Below are positions 27,738 through 35,764 of a stretch of 64,000 nucleotides of DNA, in pieces. Source of the DNA: Peribacillus muralis (GTDB taxonomy: Bacteria; Bacillota; Bacilli; Bacillales; DSM-1321); assembly GCF_001645685.2 (NCBI RefSeq), contig NZ_CP017080.1:4579051-4643050 (forward strand), written 5' to 3'. The notes under the pieces are model-generated. The model had not been told where the DNA came from, did no database searches, and worked only from the letters and a program-made list of their open reading frames with translations. How positions within the stretch are numbered: the stretch's first letter is position 1; each line of letters starts with the position of its first letter. The position numbers and the translations under genes are program-made.

Positions 27738-28097
27738 TTATATTTTTTCATCCACCATTATGCCGACAAACTCCGTCATTGCCGCATAGAAATCCAATAA
27801 TTTCTTAGGCGGAATCTCCCTGATCGTCTCATCGGTAACATCATCCACTACCTTGACATAATACTCATTAAGCTTTTCATGATACTCAAAGCGAACCGCC
27901 GTATGTGTCGGGTTCAGGAAGGTGTTTAAGCTCTCCACCACTTCTTGAACCTTTTCCTTTGTAGGCTGACTGCTTTCCACACTTTGCTCTGAATAAGCTA
28001 GCGTATTCATTTCACGCTGATAATAAGAACTGATTCCATCCGAGATGGCCGTTCTGAGTTGTGAGGAAAGAATATTCGTGGACAAACTCTCCAGCAT
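27738..28097 (-). CDS. flaG: FlaG family flagellar protein (YvyC)
   Basis: A 119-residue FlaG-domain protein. The C-terminal core (HEKLNEYYVKVVDDVTDETI then REIPPKKLLDFYAAM) is the family signature. FlaG proteins affect filament length; the mechanism is unclear. It lies just upstream of fliD, as yvyC does in B. subtilis. The ribosome site is GGGGGCTA, and the ATG is at 28097. Confidence 0.9.
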   Translation of the reverse strand: MLESLSTNILSSQLRTAISDGISSYYQREMNTLAYSEQSVESSQPTKEKVQEVVESLNTFLNPTHTAVRFEYHEKLNEYYVKVVDDVTDETIREIPPKKLLDFYAAMTEFVGIMVDEKI

Positions 28098-28161
28098 CTA
28101 AATAGCCCCCAATATGATGTCTTTAGTTTTTATATCGGTTCTGAAATTGAACTTTACAGTG

Positions 28162-28203
28162 TTCATACAAAGGTTTTATCATTATATAGAGAACAAACAT
28201 TCT
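28162..28203 (+). promoter_or_regulatory. Candidate promoter and LexA-like box of the homing-endonuclease gene
   Basis: TTCATA (28162-28167), a 17-base spacer and TATAGA (28185-28190), followed at once by AGAACAAACATTCT (28190-28203). The latter matches the Bacillus LexA consensus at 11 of 14 positions and sits where an operator would. Confidence 0.4.
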
Positions 28204-28221
28204 GTTCCGAAAGGAGATAAC

Positions 28222-28266
28222 ATGATAAAAAAGGAAGTAGAGGAAAGGATTTCAGACTTTTATTAA
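28222..28266 (+). CDS. 14-codon leader frame before the endonuclease gene
   Basis: MIKKEVEERISDFY, with a good AAAGGAGATAAC ribosome site. It ends inside the ribosome site of the endonuclease gene, so it could couple translation of the two. It may equally be the stump of a gene interrupted by the endonuclease. No function is assigned. Confidence 0.3.
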   Translation: MIKKEVEERISDFY

Positions 28267-28276
28267 GGAGGTGTCC

Positions 28277-29119
28277 ATGATGATGCTTACTGAAATTCAA
28301 AGAAATGTATTATACGCAAGCATAATAAGTGACGGGGAAATCACGAAAATTTATAAAAATAGCAGGAGAAAGAACAATAGCTATCGAGAGCACTACGGTA
28401 TATCTCAAGAAGAGTACCGAAAATGGAAAGTCGCCTTCTTTGATGGGCTATTGTATATCACTCCGGCAAGCCAATATGTACGTTCCGCATCTTTAGAATT
28501 ATTAACCAATTTATTCCCTCATTTTTACAGAAAAGATGGAACTAAATATCTTCCCTTCACTTTAATCAAAAATTGTCTATTACCACATTTCATAGCTATT
28601 CTATACATGGATGATGGCTCTTTAAGCATTTCATTTAGGGTGAATCATAATAAGAGAATCATCTACCTCACACCTCATATTTACCTATACCTTCAGTGTT
28701 ATCGTAAGGAAGAATTAGAGAAGTTAAAGGACCATATTTTCACCACCTATGAATTATCTTTTAGACTGAGTGCTCGTAAGGATGGACATGGATTCATTCT
28801 AAAAACCACTTCTGTTAAAGAAACGTTTCGTTTCCTTGAACTAATCGAACCTGTGGCTACAACCTGTTCTTCTATGTTATACAAAACCTCTTGGGATTTT
28901 AGATATCAAAAATAAGTAATTAAATGGAAATCGAAGTATCCTGACTACACGGTTGTTACCAGCAGTTCCGATCGGTCTAAACCTTATTCTCCAGATGAAA
29001 TCAAATTATTAAATCACCTCAAAGAAATTGGATACTCGACAAATGAAATAGCAAAGGTGCTAAAAAGAAGTTATTGGTCCGTTACTTACAAATGGAAAGA
29101 TATTAAAAAACGAAACTAA
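28277..29119 (+). pseudogene. LAGLIDADG homing endonuclease, split by an in-frame stop
   Basis: A two-motif LAGLIDADG enzyme: the first motif is VLYASIISDGEI (residues 11-22) and the second FIAILYMDDGSLS (near 105-118), so a monomeric endonuclease is expected. The frame stops at TAA 28913-28915 after residue 212. It continues in the same frame to 29119 with VIKWKSKYPDYTVV, then a PYSPDEIKLLNHLKEIGYST and NEIAKVLKRSYWSVTYKWK helix-turn-helix. That is the type of DNA-binding tail found on intron endonucleases. A single nonsense change has therefore cut off the tail. It is on the strand opposite hag and next to a flagellin group I intron, which may be its partner. Start ATG 28277 follows AAGGAGG. 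Confidence 0.82.
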
Positions 29120-29181
29120 CACCACTTCTTGATAGCATTCCACACAAAATGATAATATCTATCCGTTTGTTTTATAGAAAA

Positions 29182-29212
29182 AAAGAGACCCTAGCAAAAC
29201 TAGAGTCTCTTT
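29182..29212 (-). terminator. Terminator after the flagellin 3' remnant
   Basis: On the minus strand AAAGAGACTCTAG pairs with CTAGGGTCTCTTT (one wobble) and is followed by a T-run. It would end the hag transcript only if transcription runs through the intron. Confidence 0.82.
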
Positions 29213-29219
29213 CACGTTA

Positions 29220-29273
29220 TTAACGAAGAAGTTGTAAAACTCCTTGTGGTTGTTGGTTCGCTTGCTTTGCGAC
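29220..29273 (-). pseudogene. Flagellin C-terminal end, separated from hag (3' exon or remnant)
   Basis: On the minus strand the sequence reads VAKQANQQPQGVLQLLR and a stop, the standard flagellin C-terminus. The intact hag frame upstream already ends in its own QGVLQLLR, so this is a second copy of the same end. The stretch encoding QGVLQL is identical in DNA in both places (a direct repeat of about 20 bases). It begins at the 3' boundary of the group I intron and is followed by the transcription terminator. It is either the true 3' exon or what is left of a second flagellin gene. Confidence 0.8.
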
Positions 29274-29590
29274 TATGTCTTTCGAGCATAGAATAGACTA
29301 TATCTTCACCCTTAACTTAATAAGGGGCTGGGCACTTCGAATGGCTGCTGCCACCCTACGGATTTCATGGTCATAGCTTTAGCCTTAGACTGTATATCCT
29401 AGTCGTTGAACCTTCTCCAGAGTTTCCTCAAAGGAGCTTGGCTGCTGATTGTCCATTGTGTCATCTCCATCATTTTCAGACCATCACGCTTACCGTTTCC
29501 AGTTACGTTGTGGTTGATAGAGCTTTAGGAAGTTCCAGCAATTCACCCAGTCATCCTTTTATCCATTACTGGATAAAACGCCCTTCAAAT
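29270..29590 (-). ncRNA. Group I self-splicing intron (or its remnant) at the 3' end of hag
   Basis: The full catalytic core is visible on the minus strand. P2 is TTTTATCC with GGATAAAA (29578-29557), P3 CTGGG with CCCAG (29550-29546 and 29332-29328), P4 TGCTG with CAGCA (29540-29536 and 29447-29443). P7 is GACTA with TAGTC (29404-29400 and 29300-29296), P8 CCTTA with TAAGG (29325-29310) and P9 CTATG with CATAG. Conserved strips AATCAGCAGCCAAGC (Q), GTTCAACGACTAG (R) and AAGATATAGTC (S) are those of group I introns. A terminal G can be placed at 29270. The 5' splice site is unclear: only CTTC/GAAG is available for P1 and the usual U-G pair is not seen. It carries no reading frame. Confidence 0.82.
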
Positions 29591-30781
29591 TTACCTTAGA
29601 AGTTGTAAAACTCCTTGAGGTGCGGAATTTGCTTGAGCCAACATTGCTTGTGAAGCTTGTGCCAAGATGGAGTTTTTAGTTTGCTCCATCATTGTTTTAG
29701 CCATATCTGTGTCACGTACACGTGATTCAGCAGCAGTCAGGTTTTCAGAAGAAGTACCTAAGTTGTTGATTGTGTGCTCTAAACGGTTTTGGTTAGCACC
29801 TAATTTAGAACGCTCTGCAGAAACTGTGTCAATTGCAGATTGGATTTTCGTGATAGCAGCTGATGCGTTTTTAGCATTAGAAACATCAAGACCAGATTCA
29901 ACGCCTGTAGAATCAGTTCCATTGCTTACACTTGTTTCAGTAGTGAACCCTGCTCCAGTACCTGTCAATCCAAGAGCGCTTGCACGCATGTCACCAATTT
30001 CAAGAGTCAGGCTTTGGTTTTCGTTAGCACCGATTTGGAATTGAAGTCCTGCGCCATCAGCTTTTCCTTCTGTTGTAGCAACAGTTTTGTTTGTAACACC
30101 TGTTCCGCCAGCAAGATCAGCTTTTAAGGTTGTATCCTCACCTTTTGATTTCGCTGTAATTTCCACTTGTCCACCTGTCACAGTAACATCGTATTTAGCA
30201 TTTAAATCCGCATCGCCTGTGATAGCTGTTTTGATAGCTGTAGCTGTAGTATCCGCATCAGTAGCAAAGTTTACTGTCTTACCTAAAACATTTACAGATC
30301 CTGCTGTCATTCCAGTTAGATCAAATTCAACCTTTGCTGAATTTCCAGTAGTGCTAGAATCTTTAGCACCATTCAATAACTTCTGAGTATTGAACTCAGT
30401 CGTGTTACCGATACGGTTGATTTCAGATGTTAGGGAATCCATTTCTTTTTGGATTTCGCCGCGGTCGTTTGTTGTATTAGTATCTGTTGATGCTTGAGTA
30501 GCAAGTTCACGCATGCGTTGAAGGATGTCAGTCGTTTCGTTTAATGCACCTTCAGCAGTTTGGATTAGAGAGATCGCATCTTGTGAGTTACGGGAAGCTT
30601 GATCCAATCCGCGGATTTGTCCACGCATTTTTTCAGAGATTGCTAGACCAGCTGCATCGTCACCAGCACGGTTGATACGCATACCAGAAGCTAGTTTCTC
30701 CATTGATTTGGATTGAGCGTTTGTAGCACTTGATAATTGACGGTGTGTGTTAAGAGCTGAAATATTGTGATTGATGATCAT
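29591..30781 (-). CDS. hag: Flagellin
   Basis: The filament subunit, 396 residues. The conserved N-terminus MIINHNISALNTHRQLSSAT and C-terminus (RDTMAKTMMEQTK-type segment, then QASQAMLAQA and QGVLQLLR) form the D0/D1 core. Residues about 140-290 are the Thr/Ala/Gly-rich exposed domain. AGGAGG lies eight bases before the ATG. The leader has a SigD promoter and a CsrA-binding hairpin. The last codons (CTA AGG TAA) differ from the copy at 29220 (CTT CGT TAA), and a group I intron starts right after the stop; see the findings. Confidence 0.95.
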   Translation of the reverse strand: MIINHNISALNTHRQLSSATNAQSKSMEKLASGMRINRAGDDAAGLAISEKMRGQIRGLDQASRNSQDAISLIQTAEGALNETTDILQRMRELATQASTDTNTTNDRGEIQKEMDSLTSEINRIGNTTEFNTQKLLNGAKDSSTTGNSAKVEFDLTGMTAGSVNVLGKTVNFATDADTTATAIKTAITGDADLNAKYDVTVTGGQVEITAKSKGEDTTLKADLAGGTGVTNKTVATTEGKADGAGLQFQIGANENQSLTLEIGDMRASALGLTGTGAGFTTETSVSNGTDSTGVESGLDVSNAKNASAAITKIQSAIDTVSAERSKLGANQNRLEHTINNLGTSSENLTAAESRVRDTDMAKTMMEQTKNSILAQASQAMLAQANSAPQGVLQLLR

Positions 30782-30808
30782 TTATGTTTCCTCCTTGAGT
30801 TTTAAGTT

Positions 30809-30823
30809 CCCACATCCATGTGG
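30809..30823 (-). promoter_or_regulatory. CsrA-binding hairpin in the hag leader
   Basis: On the minus strand CCACATGGATGTGG forms a short stem with the CsrA core ATGGA in its loop. It lies about 15 bases before a second GGA in the hag ribosome site (CAAGGAGGAAAC). Such paired sites are how CsrA blocks hag translation in B. subtilis until FliW removes it. csrA and fliW lie directly upstream. Confidence 0.8.
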
Positions 30824-30885
30824 TTCATCACGGTGGGCAGTGAATAAGTCGGCCGCCTATATCACAGCCCATCGTTGTATAGTTA

Positions 30886-30912
30886 ATATCGACCTGCTTC
30901 GAAACATATTTA
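30886..30912 (-). promoter_or_regulatory. SigD promoter of hag
   Basis: On the minus strand TAAA (30912-30909), a 15-base spacer and GTCGATAT (30893-30886) match the flagellar sigma-28 consensus TAAA-N15-GCCGATAT with one change. Confidence 0.85.
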
Positions 30913-30919
30913 GCGGATT

Positions 30920-31153
30920 TTACGATTTTTTCTTGAAATACTCATTTATGTTTTGCAGCAGATGTGATTCCGTTTGAGTGGCCTCACTATTTTCCTGCTG
31001 GATCGATAGATAGATTTCCTTTCTATGGATCTCGACGTTTTTCGGGGCATTGATGCCGAGCTTTATCTGTTCTCCCTCAATCGAGAGGATCGTGATTTCG
31101 ATATCATCGCCGATCATGATCGCTTCATTGGGCTTTCTCGTCAATACAAGCAT
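30920..31153 (-). CDS. csrA: Translational regulator CsrA
   Basis: A 77-residue RNA-binding dimer. [20 protein letters not shown] and the strand [20 protein letters not shown] are the CsrA fold; the conserved R-x-E-I-Y segment follows. It represses hag translation by binding GGA hairpins in its leader. It starts at the second ATG (31153), which overlaps the fliW stop as ATGA, behind AGGGGG. FliW and CsrA are therefore made together. Confidence 0.96.
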   Translation of the reverse strand: MLVLTRKPNEAIMIGDDIEITILSIEGEQIKLGINAPKNVEIHRKEIYLSIQQENSEATQTESHLLQNINEYFKKKS

Positions 31154-31608
31154 CATTTCGCCCCCTGTTCTGCCGGAGGCTCGAACAGCTTATGCTTCGT
31201 TCGGTAATCAGTTCCGGTCAGGATGTATTGCTTACCGCTTTTTTTTGATCCATTTATGATGACGGGCGCCTGAAGGTTCGCTGTCGTTTCATTGAAGGGG
31301 TCAGAAATCGTCAAGATCACGAACGTAAGGACATCCTGCTCCGTTTTTATTTGTAAAAGCTCGAGCACTTCATCCGTAAGCTTCACTTCGTAATCGGGAA
31401 ATACATCAAAAGGATTCGTGACAATGAAGGCAATCTCTTTTGTTTTGGTAGATTGCAGGACGAAAAAGGGGGTGTCATCCAATGTAAGCAGGCAAAACTG
31501 CTTTTCTTCCAAAAAGCCCGGCAGCCCGCTTTCGAATCGATAAATCTCTTCTGCCACCAATTCAATTTCGCCATGAAATTTCGTTTGTACATTCATCTTT
31601 GTTTTCAC
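31153..31608 (-). CDS. fliW: Flagellar assembly factor FliW
   Basis: A 151-residue FliW, which binds CsrA allosterically and is displaced by free flagellin, so that flagellin synthesis follows its export. [20 protein letters not shown] near residue 25-45 is the family motif; [15 protein letters not shown] sequence lies at the C-terminus. It overlaps both neighbours (yviE upstream by four bases, csrA downstream), a tight operon. Confidence 0.95.
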   Translation of the reverse strand: MKTKMNVQTKFHGEIELVAEEIYRFESGLPGFLEEKQFCLLTLDDTPFFVLQSTKTKEIAFIVTNPFDVFPDYEVKLTDEVLELLQIKTEQDVLTFVILTISDPFNETTANLQAPVIINGSKKSGKQYILTGTDYRTKHKLFEPPAEQGAK

Positions 31609-32186
31609 TCACCTGTCTCTTCTGGATATAAATTAATGAAATCAATATCCAGCGTATTTTTTTGAAGGATGTCCAAATTGACACTGCCCGGTGTGTAAGT
31701 ATGTTCCGGCCTGTAGATCTGGGCATCAATGATCGGTTTTTGGGCGGTTGCCTTTATCTCCACTTGCGCCGGCTCGTAGTCAAGCTTCACGCTGAAATAA
31801 GAGGGTAACCAGCCAAGGTTGAATTGCTTTTCCGCCCCTTTGCTGTTTTGCTTGGCCTGATCGGCGAGCGGACTGCCGCCTCTTTCTATGTGCCTCAGCT
31901 CCGTCCCCTGCTGTGAGCGTCGAGCCATGCCTGCGAGCCAATCCTGGTATCCTTGCTGGGCGAATTCCTCCACTCGCTTAGAGAGGCTTTTCAAATCCAT
32001 TTCCTCCCTGGCCTTTGTCTGATCGATCGTCAGCTTGCCTCGGTTCGTGTGGATTTCCAAAATGGCCTGCGGCTGTTCGATCGATTGGACCGCTGCCTTT
32101 TGTTCAATTTGCTGTACAGGCTGTTCGATATCCAACCCAATCTTCATCGGGGTGGATTGCAATCTAATTTGCGGAATCTGCATCAT
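31605..32186 (-). CDS. yviE: DUF6470 family protein (YviE)
   Basis: A 193-residue protein found in Bacillus flagellar operons and of unknown function. It starts MMQIPQIRLQSTPMKIGLDI and has a helical, charged middle and a beta-rich C-terminal half. There is no signal peptide. It lies between flgL and fliW as yviE does in B. subtilis. AAGGAG precedes several candidate starts (GTG 32192, ATG 32186, ATG 32183); 32186 is used here. Confidence 0.85.
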   Translation of the reverse strand: MMQIPQIRLQSTPMKIGLDIEQPVQQIEQKAAVQSIEQPQAILEIHTNRGKLTIDQTKAREEMDLKSLSKRVEEFAQQGYQDWLAGMARRSQQGTELRHIERGGSPLADQAKQNSKGAEKQFNLGWLPSYFSVKLDYEPAQVEIKATAQKPIIDAQIYRPEHTYTPGSVNLDILQKNTLDIDFINLYPEETGE

Positions 32187-32227
32187 CAACACTCCTTATA
32201 AAAAAAAGCTATCCATTTAAGAATAGC

Positions 32228-33106
32228 TTAGCGTAGAAAATCCAATAAACTCGGTTGCATGATTTTTGCCCCAATGCTTAATGCGGCACTATGAATGCTT
32301 TCCTGGGTCGTTAAATCCATGATCGCTTTTTCGATATCGACATCCTCGTTTTTTGAAAGGATCGAGGTAGCAAAAACCTCCTGCTGCTTGAGACGGTCCG
32401 TCATCAGCTCAATCCGGTTTTGCCTGGCGCCGACCTGGGCCTGCATGCCCAAGAAGGTATTGATCGTTTCGTCAAGCCCTTTAAGCGTGCTGGTCACATC
32501 GCCGCCGCTTTCCAGTGCAGCGATCGTTTTGTCGATGCTCCCGCCATTTGCAAGCGCTTCTCCAAAAACCTTCGAGCCGTCCGTGTTGATTTTCAAGGAA
32601 ATCCCCGAAAACACCTCAAGGTTTATATCCCCTTTGCCATATACGATATTCCCATTCGCGTCTTTAACGGAAGATGGCTTCACATTCGTATCCTGACCGT
32701 TGAAAATATACTTACCGCCGATCTGTGTGTCACCGAGGGTGATGAGATGTTCCTTCAATTGCTTGATTTCCTCTGAAATGTTTTTCGATTGATCTCCTTC
32801 GTACGTGCCATTGCTTCCTTGAACCGTTATCTCCCGAATTCGCTGCATCGTGGAGACCGCTTCAGAAATCGTATCATCCGTACTGTCGATCCAATTCGTC
32901 GCCTCGGAAATATTGCTCTGATACTGTCCGATTTGATTCAGGTTCGTCCGGTACCCCATCCCCATCATGGCCGCGACCGGATCGTCGGATGGTTTGGAGA
33001 ATTTCTTTTGAGAGGAAACCTGCTCTTGCAGCTTGGCCATCTTTTCGTAGCTGCCGCTTAAATTGGTTAACATATTATTGGTTAGCATCGATTGCGTTAC
33101 CCGCAT
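32228..33106 (-). CDS. flgL: Flagellar hook-associated protein 3
   Basis: A 292-residue flagellin-like junction protein between hook and filament. It has the flagellin-type N-terminus (MRVTQSMLTNNMLTNLSGSY) and C-terminal helix (IEKAIMDLTTQESIHSAALS). GAGGAGTG precedes the ATG. It follows flgK after 15 bases. Confidence 0.95.
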   Translation of the reverse strand: MRVTQSMLTNNMLTNLSGSYEKMAKLQEQVSSQKKFSKPSDDPVAAMMGMGYRTNLNQIGQYQSNISEATNWIDSTDDTISEAVSTMQRIREITVQGSNGTYEGDQSKNISEEIKQLKEHLITLGDTQIGGKYIFNGQDTNVKPSSVKDANGNIVYGKGDINLEVFSGISLKINTDGSKVFGEALANGGSIDKTIAALESGGDVTSTLKGLDETINTFLGMQAQVGARQNRIELMTDRLKQQEVFATSILSKNEDVDIEKAIMDLTTQESIHSAALSIGAKIMQPSLLDFLR

Positions 33107-33121
33107 GTTCGTTCACTCCTC

Positions 33122-34681
33122 TTATCGGCCTACCGTGCCCATTCCGTTGATGATTTTATCGAGCATTTCATCCATCATCGTCATCATCCTCGCAGAAGCA
33201 TTGTACGCCTGCTGGAATTTGATCATGTCGGTCATTTCTTCATCTAGTGAAACGGAGCTGACGGAATCCCTATTTTGATTGACGGAAGTGGCAAGCACAA
33301 CCGAGTTGGACAGGTTCTTTTGGGCGCTTTGGGAATCGACACCAAGCTTGCCGATGATACCGGCATAATACGTGTCGAAGCTTCCCGTCAATTCTTTTGA
33401 ATTTTGGTCCTTCGTCGAGTACTCACTGAACGCCTTCTTTTTCAGGTCTGCCAGAAGTTTGGCATTTTCGTTATCGCCGGATGCGCCGCCGCTTTTACCG
33501 CCTGCAGCAATTTTGGAAGGGTCCTTTATGATCTCACTGTTCACCTTGATGCTTTGGGCAGCACTCTTGCCTGGCTCTATCTCGAAGAAGTTCAGGGCGG
33601 AATTGCTGCCCTCGCCCAATGCATATCCTTGTTTGTGGATGGCATTGAACTCATTCACGAAGGCAGCCGTCATATTATCGAGCTTTTTCAGCATATCGGG
33701 ATAAGCTCCGCCGATCGTTCCGTCAGCCTTTTTATATCCGAAGCTGTTGATCAAGCCGGATAATTCACCTGAAAACTTGTAGTCCGTCAATGTTTTTGAG
33801 CCGACTTTCACTCCATCGACCATACCTGTCGTTTTGTCATAGCTGACTTCCACTTTCGATGTGGCCACCATTCCGGTTTGGTTAACGCTTACTAGATTGA
33901 TGGGCGGCTTATAGGAAGAACCGTCCTCCTGCATCAATTCGATATTGTACAGTCCTGTAGCTACATCGCTTGCCCTTCCGTAGTCCGTCGGTATGACATT
34001 CTGCACTTTTATGCTGACAAGCTGTGAAAGGTTATCAACAAGAACATCACGTTTATCATAGAGGTCGTTGGGGATATAGCCATGCGGCTCGACCTTGCTG
34101 ATTTGTTGGTTAAGCTGGTCGATGCTGCTGATGAGCGTGTTGATTTCGTTCGCTTTGACGTTGATTTGATTTCCGATATCCGTTTGGACGCTCGTAAGCG
34201 AGTTATAGTAGTAGTTCAAGGTATCTGCAACCATGACCCCTGTCGAGGCAACGACTTCGCGCGCACCGGAGTTTTCCGTGTTCGCCGTCAACCCTTGGAG
34301 TGAATTCCAGAACTTCTCCATCGTGGCAGCCAATCCGCTGTCGGTCGGTTCGTTCATGACCCCTTCCATTTTGGTCAAGGATTCGCTCATCGCCCCATAA
34401 TATCCGATTTTATTGCTTTGTGTCCGATACTGTGCATCGAGGAAGCTGTCCCGGATACGCTGCACCGTTTCCGCCGCAACACCTGTGCCGATTTGGCCGG
34501 CCACCCGCGGGCTGTTCATCCCGACAGTAGGGAAACCAGACGTCTGGACGAGGTTGACCCGCTGCCTGGAATAGCCTAGTGTATTGGCGTTGGCCACGTT
34601 ATTTCCCGTGGTGTACAAGGCTCCCTGCGAGGTAGATAATCCACGCTTGGCCGTCTCAAGGCCCATAAAGGTTGAAATCAT
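33122..34681 (-). CDS. flgK: Flagellar hook-associated protein 1
   Basis: A 519-residue FlgK, the other junction protein. It begins MISTFMGLETAKRGLSTSQG, followed by the rod/hook-protein consensus TTGNNVANANTLGYSRQRVN, and ends with EEMTDMIKFQQAYNASARMM. ATG 34681 is preferred over 34726: AGGAGG lies ten bases before it and the N-terminus then aligns with other FlgK proteins. Confidence 0.95.
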   Translation of the reverse strand: MISTFMGLETAKRGLSTSQGALYTTGNNVANANTLGYSRQRVNLVQTSGFPTVGMNSPRVAGQIGTGVAAETVQRIRDSFLDAQYRTQSNKIGYYGAMSESLTKMEGVMNEPTDSGLAATMEKFWNSLQGLTANTENSGAREVVASTGVMVADTLNYYYNSLTSVQTDIGNQINVKANEINTLISSIDQLNQQISKVEPHGYIPNDLYDKRDVLVDNLSQLVSIKVQNVIPTDYGRASDVATGLYNIELMQEDGSSYKPPINLVSVNQTGMVATSKVEVSYDKTTGMVDGVKVGSKTLTDYKFSGELSGLINSFGYKKADGTIGGAYPDMLKKLDNMTAAFVNEFNAIHKQGYALGEGSNSALNFFEIEPGKSAAQSIKVNSEIIKDPSKIAAGGKSGGASGDNENAKLLADLKKKAFSEYSTKDQNSKELTGSFDTYYAGIIGKLGVDSQSAQKNLSNSVVLATSVNQNRDSVSSVSLDEEMTDMIKFQQAYNASARMMTMMDEMLDKIINGMGTVGR

Positions 34682-34709
34682 TTTGCTCATGCCTCCTTTT
34701 GTCAGTTTG

Positions 34710-35198
34710 TTATGCTTTTGAATCAAACATCGTGATGCCGCTTTTGGCGGGCTTTTTAACCGAGTTGCCGTAATTCAGATTTTGATTCCGAGGCCTGAAC
34801 ATATCCAAAGAGACGTTGATGAATTGAAGCGACTGATAAATCAATTGCTGATTTAAAGTGTTCCGTTCCTTCAGGTTAGCCACTTCTTCCATCAATTCGG
34901 CTTTTAGTTGGTTCAATTTTTCCGTTTCGACCGTGCCCGTCAGTTCGGTTACGCCGTGGATGGAGGCAGGTTGTCCCGCTTTCCCATTTGCACGAAGGAA
35001 ATCCGCGACCGCCACTTCTCTATCCTTATCCGTTTGACTGATCGCTTTCATATGCTTTTGTTCCTGAATCAGCAGTGCGGTTATTGCCTCGGTATCATTC
35101 GCTTTCAACAGGGCCGTTTTCCTTATCGCTAAATGATTGAAGCTTTTATGAAGCTTGATCAATTTTTCAAGCGACTCGATGATGCTGCTTACAGACAT
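34710..35198 (-). CDS. flgN: FlgN-type chaperone
   Basis: A 162-residue helical protein that would protect FlgK and FlgL before export. Coiled-coil sequence fills most of it (ETEKLNQLKAELMEEVANLK). ATG 35198 with AGGAGG seven bases upstream is the start; the longer frame from 35258 lacks a ribosome site. Located between flgM and flgK as yvyG/flgN in B. subtilis. Confidence 0.9.
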   Translation of the reverse strand: MSVSSIIESLEKLIKLHKSFNHLAIRKTALLKANDTEAITALLIQEQKHMKAISQTDKDREVAVADFLRANGKAGQPASIHGVTELTGTVETEKLNQLKAELMEEVANLKERNTLNQQLIYQSLQFINVSLDMFRPRNQNLNYGNSVKKPAKSGITMFDSKA

Positions 35199-35280
35199 TT
35201 CCCTGCCTCCTCTCCTCATGAATGAGGGACGGAAACTGGTGCCTCCCGTCCAATGCATTCATCCATTTCTTTTCAAACGT

Positions 35281-35544
35281 TCATTTCCGGTAAAAATCGA
35301 TGAGACCTTTAGCCGTCGCTTGTGCATTCAATTTATAATTTCCGTTCTCCACTTGCATCTTCAGTTCATCCACTTTTGCTTGTCTTGCAGCAGGTATCGG
35401 AGATGATTGCTGCATTTCTTTTGCTGCTGAAGAAATTTCAACTTTATCCTGGGCACCGGCCTTGGATTCCTTGATATTCCCTGCTTTATTTGCTTGAAGA
35501 TTATACGGGTTAACACCTGTCATACCGACGTTATTGATTTTCAT
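35281..35544 (-). CDS. flgM: Anti-sigma-D factor FlgM
   Basis: An 87-residue anti-sigma factor that holds SigD until the hook-basal body is complete. It starts MKINNVGMTGVNPYNLQANK, the usual FlgM N-terminus, and the C-terminal helices that bind sigma (AKVDELKMQVENGNYKLNAQ) are intact. ATG 35544 has GGAGAGG nine bases upstream. Confidence 0.93.
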   Translation of the reverse strand: MKINNVGMTGVNPYNLQANKAGNIKESKAGAQDKVEISSAAKEMQQSSPIPAARQAKVDELKMQVENGNYKLNAQATAKGLIDFYRK

Positions 35545-35764
35545 ATTCCAGATCCTCTCCTTCGGTCGATTTATCCATCCCAATTTACGATTCCCCCAAC
35601 AGGCCATTGGAGTCGCTATAAACCGTTTCATTCACCCTATCCTTATTATCGACAAGGAATGGGCATTTTTTAAGGTTTCTTGTTATCTTTCCTCCGACAG
35701 CAATTGTCGAAAATTGTTCTCAATATCGAATATTTTAGCAAATCATGCATTAGGCTGCCATGAT

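Noticed and set aside
29220..29590. Reading the intron region as a protein-coding gene
   Set aside because: No frame of useful length; the conserved strips are RNA core elements of group I introns.
30087..30386. Plus-strand frames opposite hag
   Set aside because: Antisense to the Thr/Ala-rich flagellin domain; composition artefact.
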